The notes: a model not told the origin generated them from the sequence alone. DNA of 64,000 nucleotides from Micromonospora coerulea (GCF_016598485.1 NZ_JAEMUW010000028.1:1-64000), one strand, 5' to 3'; positions 35,487 through 46,203 are shown, counted from the first letter of the stretch. A program made the numbers and translations.

Positions 35487-36128
35487 ATGACTGAACCACC
35501 TCGCCCTCCCGGAGCGGGGGACGCCGGCGCCCAGCCGCCGGACCCGACCCCGCCGTCGGCACCGTACGGCTCGTCGGCGGACGAGCCGCCCACCGCACCA
35601 CTGTCCGGGGCACCGGGCGCGGGCGGGTATCCCCCGCCCGGTGGCTATCCGCCCCCCTCCGGCGGTCAGCCGCCGTCGGGCGGCTACCCGCCGTCGGGCG
35701 GCTACCCGCCGCCGGGCGGCTACCCGCCGCCGGGTGGCGGCTATCCGACCGGCGGCGCGTACGGCGCCCCGAGCGGCGGCTGGGCCAACAACGAGGACAA
35801 GACCTGGGCGCTGATCGCGCACTTCGGCGGCGCGGCGGCGATGTTCGTCAGCGGCGGCGTGCTGGGTTGGCTGCCGCCGCTGGTCGCCATGCTGGCCCGG
35901 GGCAACCAGTCGCCGACGGTGCGCCAGCACGCGGTCGCGGCGCTCAACTTCCAGCTGCTCTGGTCGATCGTCGGCCTGGTCGGCTGGATCCTGGCCTGCA
36001 TCGCGATCGGGTTCGTCGCGATCGCCGCGGCGGTGATCCTCGGCGTGGTGTTCGGCGTCCTCGCCGGCGTCAAGGCCAACGAGGGCCAGCTCTACCGCTA
36101 TCCGATGAGCTTCAGCCTGGTGAAGTGA
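35487..36128 (+). CDS. DUF4870-type membrane protein with GYPPP repeats
   Basis: 213 residues. The first 100 are Pro/Gly/Tyr-rich and disordered with repeated GGYPPPG units; the rest carries three or four membrane helices of the DUF4870 (Tic20-like) family, with the typical WALIAHFGGAA and VRQHAVAALNFQL. Function unknown, envelope-related. TACCGT ends seven bases before the ATG (leaderless). Confidence 0.87.
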   Translation: MTEPPRPPGAGDAGAQPPDPTPPSAPYGSSADEPPTAPLSGAPGAGGYPPPGGYPPPSGGQPPSGGYPPSGGYPPPGGYPPPGGGYPTGGAYGAPSGGWANNEDKTWALIAHFGGAAAMFVSGGVLGWLPPLVAMLARGNQSPTVRQHAVAALNFQLLWSIVGLVGWILACIAIGFVAIAAAVILGVVFGVLAGVKANEGQLYRYPMSFSLVK

Positions 36129-36171
36129 CGCCCCACCCGGCCGGCCCACGGGTCGGCCGGGTGCCCGGTGG

Positions 36172-37395
36172 TCAGGGCAGCAGGTCGCGGACCACCGCGT
36201 CGGCCAGCAGCCGGCCGCGCAGGGTGAGCACCGCCCGGCCGGCCGCGTACTCCGGCGCGGCCAGCAGGCCGCCGGCCAGCGCCCGCTCCGCCCCGGCCCG
36301 GCCGGCATCGTCGAGCACGTCCAGCGGCAGCCCGGCGGCGAGCCGCAGCCGCAGCATCACGTCCTCCATGTGCGCCTCGTCGGGCGTGAGCAGCTCCCGG
36401 GCCAGACCGGGCGACTCCCCGGCGGCCAGCCGCTGCGCGTACGTGGTGGGGTGCTTGACGTTCCACCAGCGCACCCCGCCGACGTGGCTGTGCGCCCCCG
36501 GGCCGAGGCCCCACCAGTCCGCGCCGGTCCAGTAGAGCAGGTTGTGCCGGCACCGGGCCGCCTCCGACCGGGCCCAGTTGGAAACCTCGTACCAGGAGAA
36601 ACCGGCCGCGTCGAGGGCGGCCTCCGCGGCCAGGTAGCGGTCCGCCGCCACGTCGTCGCTCGGGTACGCCAGCTCGCCGCGCCGCATCCGCGCCGCCAGC
36701 CGGGTGCCGTCCTCGACGATCAGGGCGTACGCGCTGACGTGGTCCACGCCCGCCGCGACGACCTGGTCCAGCGAGGCGGCGAAGTCCTCGGCGCGCTCCC
36801 CCGGCGTGCCGTAGATCAGGTCCAGGTTCACGTGGTCGAACCCGGCGTCGCGCGCCTCTGCGGCGGCGGCGGTGGCCCGACCGGCGCTGTGCGTGCGGTC
36901 GAGGATCGCCAGCACCCCGGGCGCGGCGGACTGCATGCCCAGCGAGATCCGGGTGTAGCCGGCGGCCCGCAGCGTCTTCAGCGATTCCGGGGTGACGGAC
37001 TCGGGGTTGGCCTCGGTGCTCACCTCGGCGTCGGCGGCCAACCCCCAGGTGCGGTCGATCCCGTCGAGGATCCGGGCCAGGTCGTCGGCGGGAAGCAGGG
37101 TCGGCGTGCCGCCGCCGACGAAGACGGTGTCCACCCGCCGCGGCGGGGTGTCGCCCAGCACCCGGCGCGCGAGGGCCAGCTCGGCCAGCACGGTGTCGGC
37201 GTACGACTCACGGCTGGCCCCACCACCCAGCTCGGCCGCCGTGTAGGTGTTGAAGTCGCAGTACCCGCAGCGGCTGGCGCAGAACGGGACGTGCACGTAC
37301 ACGCCGAAACCGCGCGCGCCGACCGCGCGGGTGGCGGCAGCGGGCAGCGATCCGTCGCGCGGGACGGATTCGCCTTCTGGAAGAGCGCCGGGCAT
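36172..37395 (-). CDS. hemW: Radical SAM haem chaperone HemW
   Basis: 407 residues. The 4Fe-4S motif CASRCGYC near residues 42-49, followed by GGGTPTLL and the HemN C-terminal domain. The CxxxCxxC spacing without the extra cysteine of true coproporphyrinogen dehydrogenases places it as HemW, which delivers haem, rather than HemN. It shares a 19-base divergent promoter gap with the enoyl-CoA hydratase. Confidence 0.92.
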   Translation of the reverse strand: MPGALPEGESVPRDGSLPAAATRAVGARGFGVYVHVPFCASRCGYCDFNTYTAAELGGGASRESYADTVLAELALARRVLGDTPPRRVDTVFVGGGTPTLLPADDLARILDGIDRTWGLAADAEVSTEANPESVTPESLKTLRAAGYTRISLGMQSAAPGVLAILDRTHSAGRATAAAAEARDAGFDHVNLDLIYGTPGERAEDFAASLDQVVAAGVDHVSAYALIVEDGTRLAARMRRGELAYPSDDVAADRYLAAEAALDAAGFSWYEVSNWARSEAARCRHNLLYWTGADWWGLGPGAHSHVGGVRWWNVKHPTTYAQRLAAGESPGLARELLTPDEAHMEDVMLRLRLAAGLPLDVLDDAGRAGAERALAGGLLAAPEYAAGRAVLTLRGRLLADAVVRDLLP

Positions 37396-37414
37396 GGCAA
37401 CTAGTGTGCCCGGC
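37396..37414. promoter_or_regulatory. Back-to-back leaderless promoters with overlapping -10 boxes
   Basis: On the plus strand TAGTGT (37402-37407) ends seven bases before ATG 37415. On the minus strand CACACT (complement of 37403-37408) ends seven bases before the ATG at 37395. The hexamers overlap by five bases, so only one polymerase can open the site at a time. Confidence 0.65.
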
Positions 37415-38224
37415 ATGACCTCTCCGGACGCTCTCGTGCGGGTCGCCACGGCCCGTGGGGTGACCACCCTCACCCTGGACAGCCCGCACAACCGCAACGC
37501 GCTCTCCACCCCGCTGATGACCGAGCTGCTGGCCGGGCTGGCCGCGGCGGTCGCCGACGACACCGTCCGGGCGGTCGTGCTCGACCACAGCGGCCCGGTC
37601 TTCTGCTCCGGCGCGGACCTGAAGGAGACCGCCGCCGCGTACGCCAGCGGGACCGTGCCGGCCGGGATGCTCGGCGACGTGCTGGTGGCGGTGCGGGAGT
37701 GCCCGAAGCCGGTGCTGGCGAAGGTCGCCGGGCCGGCGCGGGCCGGCGGGCTGGGCCTGATCGCCGCGGCCGACCTGGCGGTCTGCGCCGAGGAGGCGAC
37801 GTTCGCCTTCACCGAGGTGCGGATCGGGGTGATCCCGGCGGTCATCTCGGCGACCGTGCTGCCCCGGCTGCACCCCCGGGCCGCCGCCGAGCTCTACCTG
37901 ACCGGGGACACCTTCGACGGCCGCCGGGCCGCGGAGATCGGCCTGGTCACCGCGGCGGTGCCGGCGGACGGGCTGGACGCGGCGGTGGCCCGGTACTGCG
38001 ACTCCCTGGTCCGGGGCGCGCCGCGGGCCCTCGCCGGCGCCAAGGAACTGCTGCGCCGGCCGGCCGCCACCAACCTGCGCGGCGAGATCGCCGAGTTGGC
38101 CGCGCTCTCCACCGCATACTTCCTCTCCGCTGAGGGCCGGGAGGGCGTGCTCGCCTTCCGCGAGAAGAGACTGCCCGGCTGGGTGGCCGCTCTGAACGGC
38201 GGTCCGGCAGAGAGCGCGAGCTAG
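37415..38224 (+). CDS. Enoyl-CoA hydratase/isomerase family protein
   Basis: 269-residue crotonase. Oxyanion-hole motifs FCSGADLKE and GPARAGGLGLIAAADLAV are present, and the second catalytic glutamate is in FTEVRIGVIP; the first glutamate position is occupied by alanine in RAGGLG-like context, so hydratase activity is uncertain. It acts on acyl-CoA thioesters. Divergent from hemW with overlapping promoters. Confidence 0.87.
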   Translation: MTSPDALVRVATARGVTTLTLDSPHNRNALSTPLMTELLAGLAAAVADDTVRAVVLDHSGPVFCSGADLKETAAAYASGTVPAGMLGDVLVAVRECPKPVLAKVAGPARAGGLGLIAAADLAVCAEEATFAFTEVRIGVIPAVISATVLPRLHPRAAAELYLTGDTFDGRRAAEIGLVTAAVPADGLDAAVARYCDSLVRGAPRALAGAKELLRRPAATNLRGEIAELAALSTAYFLSAEGREGVLAFREKRLPGWVAALNGGPAESAS

Positions 38225-38347
38225 GACGGGCCGCGGCCGGACGCTCCCCGTGGTCACTCGGTGACGGAACGGGAGGCAACCGGTCGGACGACCCGACCGG
38301 CGCGACGGGGGACGTACGCTTGGCGGACTGTCGAACAGGGGGTGCGG

Positions 38348-39205
38348 GTGCGAACTCGGGCAATCGTGGCAGCCGGTGTGGTGGTGGCCGTCGTCGCCCT
38401 CCTCGGGATCTGGTTCGTGGCGAAGCAGTTCGGGCGCGAGCTTCGTCTGCCGACGGCCAGCCGCACCTGCACCGTCTCCGCGGACGGTCGGGTCGTGCTC
38501 GGCGCCGACCAGATGGCCAACGCGGCCACCATCGCGGCGATCGGGGCGCAGCGGCAGATGCCCGAGCGGGCCGTGGTGGTGGCCCTGGCGACCGCGTACC
38601 AGGAGTCGCACCTGAAGAACCTGGCGCACGGCGACCGGGACTCGCTGGGCCTGTTCCAGCAGCGCCCGAGCCAGGGTTGGGGCACCGCGGAGCAGATCCG
38701 GGACCCGCGGTACGCGGCGAACCGGTTCTACGCGGCCCTGAAGAAGGTCAAGGGCTGGCAGGAGCTGCGGGTCACCGAGGCCGCCCAGCGGGTGCAGCGG
38801 TCGGCCTATCCCGAGGCGTACCAGAAGTGGGCGGACGAGTCCCAGGTCCTCACCCGCGCGCTGCTCGGCCATGCGACCGGCGCGGTGGCCTGCACGGTGG
38901 GGCCGACGCCGGCGATGCGCGGCCAGGCCGCGGCGGCCGCGCTGATCCAGGGGCTGACCCTGGACTGGGGGCTGCCGGGCGTCGCCGCGCCGACCGACCT
39001 GACCGGGCTGGCGGTGTCGGCGACGGACAGCCGCAACGGCTGGCGGTACGCGCACTGGCTGGTGTCACACGCCGACGACCACGGCGTGAAGCGGGTCCGC
39101 TTCGGCGACCTGGAGTGGACCGCCGAGCAGGGCACCTGGGCGCGGGTGGCCGACGGCCGGGCGGCGCCGACGCAGGTGCTGGCGGAGGTCTTCGCCGACA
39201 CGTAG
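38348..39205 (+). CDS. Membrane-anchored lysozyme-fold (SLT-like) protein
   Basis: 285 residues. One N-terminal membrane helix (about residues 7-27), then a domain with VALATAYQESHLKNL, GDRDSLGLFQQRPSQGWG and DPRYAANRFY, the arrangement of transglycosylase-like domains found in actinobacterial wall enzymes; the Glu of QES is the likely catalytic residue. Probably outside the membrane acting on peptidoglycan. Two GTGs compete (38342 and 38348) behind AGGGGG; TACGCT at 38315-38320 is a likely -10. Confidence 0.75.
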   Translation: MRTRAIVAAGVVVAVVALLGIWFVAKQFGRELRLPTASRTCTVSADGRVVLGADQMANAATIAAIGAQRQMPERAVVVALATAYQESHLKNLAHGDRDSLGLFQQRPSQGWGTAEQIRDPRYAANRFYAALKKVKGWQELRVTEAAQRVQRSAYPEAYQKWADESQVLTRALLGHATGAVACTVGPTPAMRGQAAAAALIQGLTLDWGLPGVAAPTDLTGLAVSATDSRNGWRYAHWLVSHADDHGVKRVRFGDLEWTAEQGTWARVADGRAAPTQVLAEVFADT

Positions 39206-39229
39206 GCCCGACGGCGTGCCGGGCGGGGG

Positions 39230-39874
39230 TCAGGGGCGGCTGCCGGCGACCCGGCGGCGGACCTTCTCCCGGATCGACTCGGGCAGTTCCGGGACGTCGA
39301 GCAGCCGGGGCAGCAGCTCCGGCTCCAGGCTCGTCGCCCGGAACACCTCGCCGATGGTCACCCCGTGCGCCGGTCGTGCCACCACCTCGACCGGGTCACC
39401 GGCGCCGACCGTGCCCTCTCGCAGCACCCGCAGGTACGCCCCGGGCGCGGCCCGCGCGGTGAACCGCTTGATCAGGTCGGGCATCCCCCAGAAGCCGGCG
39501 AAGGTGGCACACGGCGTGCGCGGCTTGGTCACCTGGAGCAGCGCGTCCCCGATCGCCCACTCCTCGCCGATCACCGCGCCGGTGACGTCCACCGCGTAGG
39601 TGGTGAGGTTCTCGCCGAAACCGCCGGGCCGGATGCCCCGACCCAACTCGGCCGCCCACCAGTCGGCGTCCTCCGTGGCGTACGCGTAGACGGCCTGGTC
39701 GGGGCCGCCGTGGTGGGCCCGCTCGCCGATGAAGTCGCCGGCCACCCCGTCGGCGCGCAGCAGCACCGGCCCGTCGACCGGCCGCTTGTCGATGCCGCTG
39801 CGGCCGCTCGCGTCGCCCGCCCATTCCGCCTCGGTCACCACGCCGAGGTTCACCGCCGCCAGCCTGCCCGTCAT
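39230..39874 (-). CDS. MOSC-domain protein (YiiM-like)
   Basis: 214 residues. MOSC fold with PGGFGENLT and the conserved cysteine in KPRTPCATF that binds sulfur or the molybdenum cofactor. Relatives (YiiM, YuaD) detoxify N-hydroxylated bases using Moco. The ATG follows TAGGCT by seven bases (leaderless). Downstream of, but not coupled to, the sugar ABC genes. Confidence 0.9.
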   Translation of the reverse strand: MTGRLAAVNLGVVTEAEWAGDASGRSGIDKRPVDGPVLLRADGVAGDFIGERAHHGGPDQAVYAYATEDADWWAAELGRGIRPGGFGENLTTYAVDVTGAVIGEEWAIGDALLQVTKPRTPCATFAGFWGMPDLIKRFTARAAPGAYLRVLREGTVGAGDPVEVVARPAHGVTIGEVFRATSLEPELLPRLLDVPELPESIREKVRRRVAGSRP

Positions 39875-39918
39875 GGCCGTGAGCCTAGTGCGGGACGGAC
39901 CGGCGGGACACCCGGTGA

Positions 39919-40749
39919 TCAGCCCTTGACGGCGCCCGCCACCAGGCCGGAGACCATCCGGCGCTGCACCAGCAGGAAGAAGACGATCACCGGCAGGGTG
40001 AACAGCGTCGAGGCGGCCATCACCGAGCCCCAGGCGGTGTCGTCCCGGCCGAAGAAGAAGGTCATCGCCACCGGCAGGGTGTACCGGTCCTGGTCGTTGA
40101 TGAAGGTCAACGCGAAGATCAATTCGTTCCAGGCGGTGATGAAGGAGAAGATGCTGGTGGCCACCAGCCCCGGCGCGACCAGCGGGAAGAGGATCCGCCG
40201 GAAGGTCTGGAACCGGTTGGCGCCGTCGATGGCCGCGGCCTCCTCCAGTTCCTTCGGCACCGCCGCCACGAAGCCGCGCAGCATCCACACCGCGAACGGC
40301 AGGGAGAAGCCGAGGTAGGTCAGGATCAGGCTGGGCAGGGTGTTGTAGAGCCCGAGCCGCTGGATCATCAGGAAGAGCGGGATGACCAGCGCCTCCAGCG
40401 GGATCATCTGCACCACCAGCAGCAGGATCAGGAACGTGGTGCGCAGCCGGAACCGGAACCGGGCCACCGCGGTCGCCGCGAGCAGCGCGACCAGGCCGCT
40501 GAGCAGCACCGTCGCCAGCGCGACCAGGGCGCTGTTGAGGAAGAAGTCGGCGAACGTCACGCCGGGGATCAGGTTGCCGGTGAGGATCTCCCGGTAGTGC
40601 TCCAGGGTGGGCTCCGCCGGCACCGGGCGCGGCGTGGCCGAGAAGATCTCCCGGTTCGGCTTCAGCGAGGTGGCGATCATCCAGTAGACCGGGAAGGCCG
40701 CGAAGAGCGCGACCAGCAGGCCGGCGCCGTTGAGGGCGATCTTCTTCAC
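39919..40749 (-). CDS. Sugar ABC transporter permease (MalG type)
   Basis: 276 residues, six membrane helices, with the ATPase-contact EAA loop ELEEAAAIDGANRFQTFRRILFP shortened here to its core EEAAAIDGANRFQTF. Third gene of the importer operon; GTG 40749 overlaps the stop of the MalF-type gene. The usual shared ATPase (MsiK type) is not encoded nearby. Confidence 0.92.
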   Translation of the reverse strand: MKKIALNGAGLLVALFAAFPVYWMIATSLKPNREIFSATPRPVPAEPTLEHYREILTGNLIPGVTFADFFLNSALVALATVLLSGLVALLAATAVARFRFRLRTTFLILLLVVQMIPLEALVIPLFLMIQRLGLYNTLPSLILTYLGFSLPFAVWMLRGFVAAVPKELEEAAAIDGANRFQTFRRILFPLVAPGLVATSIFSFITAWNELIFALTFINDQDRYTLPVAMTFFFGRDDTAWGSVMAASTLFTLPVIVFFLLVQRRMVSGLVAGAVKG

Positions 40750-41732
40750 GACTCGTCCTCCTGCCGCAGCACCATCCGGACGTAGACACCGGTCACCACG
40801 AGCAGGATCAGGGTGAGGATGACCGCGATCGAGGCGCCGAGGCCGTACTTGGGCGGCGGCGAGAACGCCTCCGCGTACGAGTAGATGGAGAGCATGAACG
40901 TCGACCGGTCCTGGGTGCCGCCGGCCAGCACGAACTGCTGGGTGAAGACCTTGAAGTCCCAGATCGTGGAAAGCACCACCAGGATGCCGAAGACCGGTCG
41001 CAGGCTCGGGAAGGTGACCGACCAGAAGACCCGCCACGGCCCCGCCCCGTCGACCCGGGCCGCCTCCTGCAGCTCACCCGGCACGCTCTTCAGCCCGGCC
41101 AGCACGCTGACCGCGATGAACGGGAACGAGTGCCAGACCACCACCAGGGTGAGGATCGAGAAGAACAGCAGCGGGTCGTTGAACCAGCCGTAGCCGGTCC
41201 AGTCGCTGCGTCCGAAGAGCGCGCTGGACAGCCCGTCGGGCAGGGCGTTGAAGAGCCAGGTGACCAGGCCGCTGGTGTCGTCGAAGATCCACTTCCAGAC
41301 GATGGTGCCGGTCAGCGCCGGGGTGGCCCAGGCCAGCATCACGCAACTGCCGACGAAGGTGGCCATCCGCTTGCCCAGCCGGTTGAGCAGCAGCCCGACC
41401 AGGGTGCCGAGGACCATCGTGAGCAGCACGTTGGCCGCGGCGAAGAGCACCGTGTTGCGCAGCACCGTACGGAAGAACGGGTCGCCGAGGATCTGGGCGT
41501 AGTTGGCCAGGCCCACCCAGGGCCACTCGCGGTCGCCGCGCAGCTGCCGGACGCTGTCCAGCTTGTAGAAGGACATCGCCACCACCTGGCCCAGGGGCCA
41601 GAGCAGCAGCACCCCGATGATCACCAGGCAGGGCAGCAGCAGCAGGTACGGCAGGTGGTCCACCCGGGGCCGCCGCCGCGCGGGGGTCTCCCGCGCGGCG
41701 GCCGTCCCGGGGGCCTCGATCAGGGTGCTCAC
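40746..41732 (-). CDS. Sugar ABC transporter permease (MalF type)
   Basis: 328 residues with a basic cytoplasmic N-terminus and six helices, EAA loop ELQEAARVDGAGPWRVF. Forms the membrane channel with the MalG-type partner. GTG 41732 overlaps the stop of the binding-protein gene (GTGA), and its own stop overlaps the next start. Confidence 0.92.
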   Translation of the reverse strand: MSTLIEAPGTAAARETPARRRPRVDHLPYLLLLPCLVIIGVLLLWPLGQVVAMSFYKLDSVRQLRGDREWPWVGLANYAQILGDPFFRTVLRNTVLFAAANVLLTMVLGTLVGLLLNRLGKRMATFVGSCVMLAWATPALTGTIVWKWIFDDTSGLVTWLFNALPDGLSSALFGRSDWTGYGWFNDPLLFFSILTLVVVWHSFPFIAVSVLAGLKSVPGELQEAARVDGAGPWRVFWSVTFPSLRPVFGILVVLSTIWDFKVFTQQFVLAGGTQDRSTFMLSIYSYAEAFSPPPKYGLGASIAVILTLILLVVTGVYVRMVLRQEDES

Positions 41733-43027
41733 TTGGCGTTGAGGATGCTTTCCATCTCGGTGGCCGCGTCGGCGGTGGCCTTCTCGACCGTCTTCTGGCC
41801 CTTGATGACCGAGCTGTTCATCGCCTGGGTCACCGTCTTGGTCCGGCTGACCTCGACCCATTTGGGGGTGAGCGGCGTCAGCTTGGTGTTCTGCATGGTG
41901 GTCGCGAACGCGGCCATCACCTTGTCGTTGGCGTAGTTACCGCCACCCACCAGGTCCTGGTAGACCGGGAAGAAGTTGAGGCTGCTGGCGAACTCCTGGT
42001 CCTTCTGCTTGCTCAGCAGCACGGTCAGGTAGTCCCAGGCCAGGTCCTGCCGCTTGCTGTCCTTCCACAGGGCGATGTCGGAGCCACCGGCGAAGGCGGG
42101 GGCCGGCTTGCCGTCCGGGCCTGGGATGGGGAACGTGCCCCACACCTTCTCGATCTCCGGGTTGTCCTTCTTCATCGCGCCGCCCTGCCAGCTGCCGGCG
42201 AACGCCATCGCCGCCCGGCCGGTGGCGAACTGGGTACGGGCGTCGACCTCGTTCCAGCCGGCGGCGGCCGGCGGGGCGACCTTGTGCACGGTGACCAGGT
42301 CGGTCCAGAACTTGACCGCCTTCTGCGCCTCCGGCGTGCGGTAGCCGGACTTCCAGCTGTCGCCGTCCTTGGTGGCGATCTCGGCGCCGGCGGCCCAGAG
42401 GAAGGAGTAGAAGGGCAGCTCGGAGTTGCCCGGCAGGGCGATGCCGTAGGTGCCCGGCTTCTTGGCCTGGACGGTCTTCGCGGCGGCGACCAGCTCGTCC
42501 CAGCTCGTCGGCGGCTTCACGCCGGCCTCGGCGAACCAGTCGGTGCGGTAGTAGATGGCGCGCACCCCGGCGTACCACGGCACGCCGTACTGCTTGCCGT
42601 CGAGCTGGGCGTTCTGGACCAGGCCGGGAAGGATGTCCTTGCCCTCGGACCAGCTGCCGAACCGCTCGGTGACGTCGGCGAGGGCCTCCTGCGCCGCCCA
42701 GCCCTGGGTCTCGGTGTTGCCGAGCTCGGTGAGGTCCGGTCCCTCCCCACCGGCGAGCGCCGCCTGGAACTTCTTCGGCGCTTCCAGCCAGGGGATGTAC
42801 TGGACGACCACGTCGGTCTCGGGGTGCTTCTTCTTGAACTCGGCCTCGACGCCGTCGAGGAACTTCGTCTGGGCGTCGCCGCCCTCGCCCATCATCCAGA
42901 CCGTCAGCTTGCTGTTGTCCGCTGCCTTGTCGTCGTCACCCGAACCACCGCAGCCGGCGAGCACCATCGCGGCCGAGGCCACGATGGCGGTGACCGGCGC
43001 AAGCCGCTTCCACCTGTTCACGCCCAT
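41729..43027 (-). CDS. Sugar ABC transporter substrate-binding lipoprotein
   Basis: 432 residues. Lipoprotein signal with lipobox VLAGCGG near residue 26; family 1 extracellular sugar-binding fold with LTVWMMGEGG, GPDLTELGNTE and the aromatic-rich SLNFFPVYQ. Expected ligand is an oligosaccharide (chitobiose, maltose or cellobiose type); not determinable. The ATG has GAGGGAGAT upstream. First gene of the importer operon, with a short dyad upstream. Confidence 0.92.
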   Translation of the reverse strand: MGVNRWKRLAPVTAIVASAAMVLAGCGGSGDDDKAADNSKLTVWMMGEGGDAQTKFLDGVEAEFKKKHPETDVVVQYIPWLEAPKKFQAALAGGEGPDLTELGNTETQGWAAQEALADVTERFGSWSEGKDILPGLVQNAQLDGKQYGVPWYAGVRAIYYRTDWFAEAGVKPPTSWDELVAAAKTVQAKKPGTYGIALPGNSELPFYSFLWAAGAEIATKDGDSWKSGYRTPEAQKAVKFWTDLVTVHKVAPPAAAGWNEVDARTQFATGRAAMAFAGSWQGGAMKKDNPEIEKVWGTFPIPGPDGKPAPAFAGGSDIALWKDSKRQDLAWDYLTVLLSKQKDQEFASSLNFFPVYQDLVGGGNYANDKVMAAFATTMQNTKLTPLTPKWVEVSRTKTVTQAMNSSVIKGQKTVEKATADAATEMESILNAK

Positions 43028-43074
43028 ATCTCCCTCGCGCCGTTTGGCACTAACCTTCTCCGCCGCACCTTAGT

Positions 43075-43087
43075 AGGAAAAATTCCT
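43075..43087 (-). promoter_or_regulatory. AGGAA-N3-TTCCT dyad upstream of the sugar importer
   Basis: A perfect 5-bp-arm dyad in an AT-rich patch 48 bases upstream of the binding-protein start. Similar sequences serve as operators for ROK-family sugar repressors in actinobacteria (from memory, not checked). Confidence 0.45.
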
Positions 43088-43187
43088 TTACGACAGGGGG
43101 CAGTCGCGAGGTTGGGCGTTGGCGACCGTATCGCAGGTGGTGGGAGCGGGGGCAAGGCCGGCGTCGCGGGCGGAAGCGCGTATGCGA

Positions 43188-43219
43188 GCGGGCGCCCGAC
43201 CTTCCGGTCGGGCGCCCGC
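43188..43219. terminator. Hairpin downstream of the first YmgE gene
   Basis: A 14-bp perfect GC-rich stem (43188-43201 with 43206-43219) with loop TTCC, just beyond the stop of the gene at 43237. A very similar hairpin follows the second copy, so it was duplicated along with the gene. Confidence 0.75.
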
Positions 43220-43236
43220 TTCAGCAGTTCGGTGCG

Positions 43237-43521
43237 TCAGTACCGGGAGACGCTCCGGCGACGGCCGACGCCGGCCACCAGGGCCACGGCGATGGCGGCG
43301 AACAGGACCTGCAGCAGCAGCTCCCGCCAGTCGATGCCGGCCGTGTTGGCGAAGCCGGACGCCCGGGCGACGATCGTGCCGAGCAGCGCGGCGCCGACGC
43401 CGATCAGCATGTGCAGCCACATCGGCATGTTCTGGCGGCCCGGAACGACCAGGCGGCCCAGAGCGCCGACGATGAGACCAACGATGAGCGCGGTGATGAT
43501 GCCCCAGACGGTGAGCTCCAC
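43237..43521 (-). CDS. YmgE/GlsB-type (transglycosylase-associated) membrane protein, copy 1
   Basis: 94 residues, three membrane helices, with GALGRLVVPGRQNMP typical of the family. Small envelope stress protein of unknown activity. GTG 43521 follows GGAGGAGCGACC. About 80 percent identical to the copy at 43732 and in the same orientation, with identical C-terminus GVGRRRSVSRY. Promoter shared in kind with copy 2. Confidence 0.88.
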   Translation of the reverse strand: MELTVWGIITALIVGLIVGALGRLVVPGRQNMPMWLHMLIGVGAALLGTIVARASGFANTAGIDWRELLLQVLFAAIAVALVAGVGRRRSVSRY

Positions 43522-43583
43522 GGTCGCTCCTCCTTCAGTAATCGAGTCACACGAGGTCGTGTGGTTCCTGTCGTGACCGCTAA

Positions 43584-43609
43584 GTGCCCGACCCGCCAAA
43601 ATCCCAAAC
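43584..43609 (-). promoter_or_regulatory. Stress sigma-factor-like promoter of YmgE copy 1
   Basis: Reading on the minus strand, GTTT (complement of 43606-43609), 16 bases, then GGGCAC (complement of 43584-43589). This resembles the SigB/SigF consensus GTTT-N13-16-GGGTAY. The same spacing and hexamers recur before copy 2. Confidence 0.55.
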
Positions 43610-43680
43610 CGACTTCGGTGACAAACTGCGCGACAAGCCCCCTGAACAGGACTTTCCCTCGGATCCCGGGGCACGACGCG

Positions 43681-43716
43681 AACCGGGCGCCCGACCTTTC
43701 GGTCGGACGCCCGGTT
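43681..43716. terminator. Hairpin downstream of the second YmgE gene
   Basis: A 16-bp stem with one mismatch (43681-43696 with 43701-43716) and loop TTTC, homologous to the hairpin at 43188. It stands between copy 2 and the promoter of copy 1 and insulates the two. Confidence 0.75.
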
Positions 43717-43731
43717 CGGCAGTTCGGGGTG

Positions 43732-44019
43732 TCAGTACCGCGAGACGCTGCGGCGACGGCCCACGCCGGCCACCAGGGCCACGGCGATGGCGGCCAGCAC
43801 GACCTGGACCAGCAGTTCCATCCAGTCGATCCCGGCGGTCTCGGTGGCGATGCCCAGCGCGCGGGCGAGGACCGTACCGAGCAGCGCGGCGCCGATACCG
43901 ATCAGCATGTGCAGCCAGATCGGCATGTTCTGGCGACCCGGAACGACCAGGCGGCCCAGAGCGCCGACGATGAGACCAACAACGATGGCGGTGATGATGC
44001 CCCACACGGTGAGCTCCAC
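43732..44019 (-). CDS. YmgE/GlsB-type membrane protein, copy 2
   Basis: 95 residues with three membrane helices; the family motif GALGRLVVPGRQNMP is identical to copy 1, and the differences cluster in the second loop (ATETAGIDWMELL). GTG 44019 follows a purine-rich GAGGGCGACC. Tandem duplicate including promoter and terminator. Confidence 0.88.
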   Translation of the reverse strand: MELTVWGIITAIVVGLIVGALGRLVVPGRQNMPIWLHMLIGIGAALLGTVLARALGIATETAGIDWMELLVQVVLAAIAVALVAGVGRRRSVSRY

Positions 44020-44325
44020 GGTCGCCCTCCTTCTCAAGAAGTTTCCACACGGTCGGTGGTTCCTGTGGTGACCGCTAAGTGCCCGACCGGCGCGAAACCC
44101 AAACCGACTCAACCGCCGACAGGTCGCGCCACGTCGATTTCCGGGCCGCGCGTCGGTTCGGCCGGGAAGCACGATCCCGCAGGTGGCGCCCGGTGCCGGC
44201 GGGTCCGGGACCGGGCCCGCCGGCGGCGGAAAATTCATCGACAGGTACGCCCGTGAACGCCGGCGCCCCGCGCGGAGGACCCGGTGCGGGTCGCTCCGGC
44301 GGGGCACCGGATCGCTGCGGCGGAG
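44020..44325. other. Gap upstream of YmgE copy 2
   Basis: 306 bases with no gene. Contains the GTTT-N16-GGGCAC promoter (44079-44104, minus strand) within a block, 44056-44088, that matches 43561-43593 at 32 of 33 bases. The remainder, up to the lepA stop, shows nothing that I recognise. Confidence 0.6.

Positions 44326-46203
<1,878 letters not shown>

Noticed and set aside
35620..35760. Tandem DNA repeat as a mobile or regulatory repeat
   Set aside because: It encodes the GGYPPP repeats of the DUF4870-type protein; repetition is at protein level.
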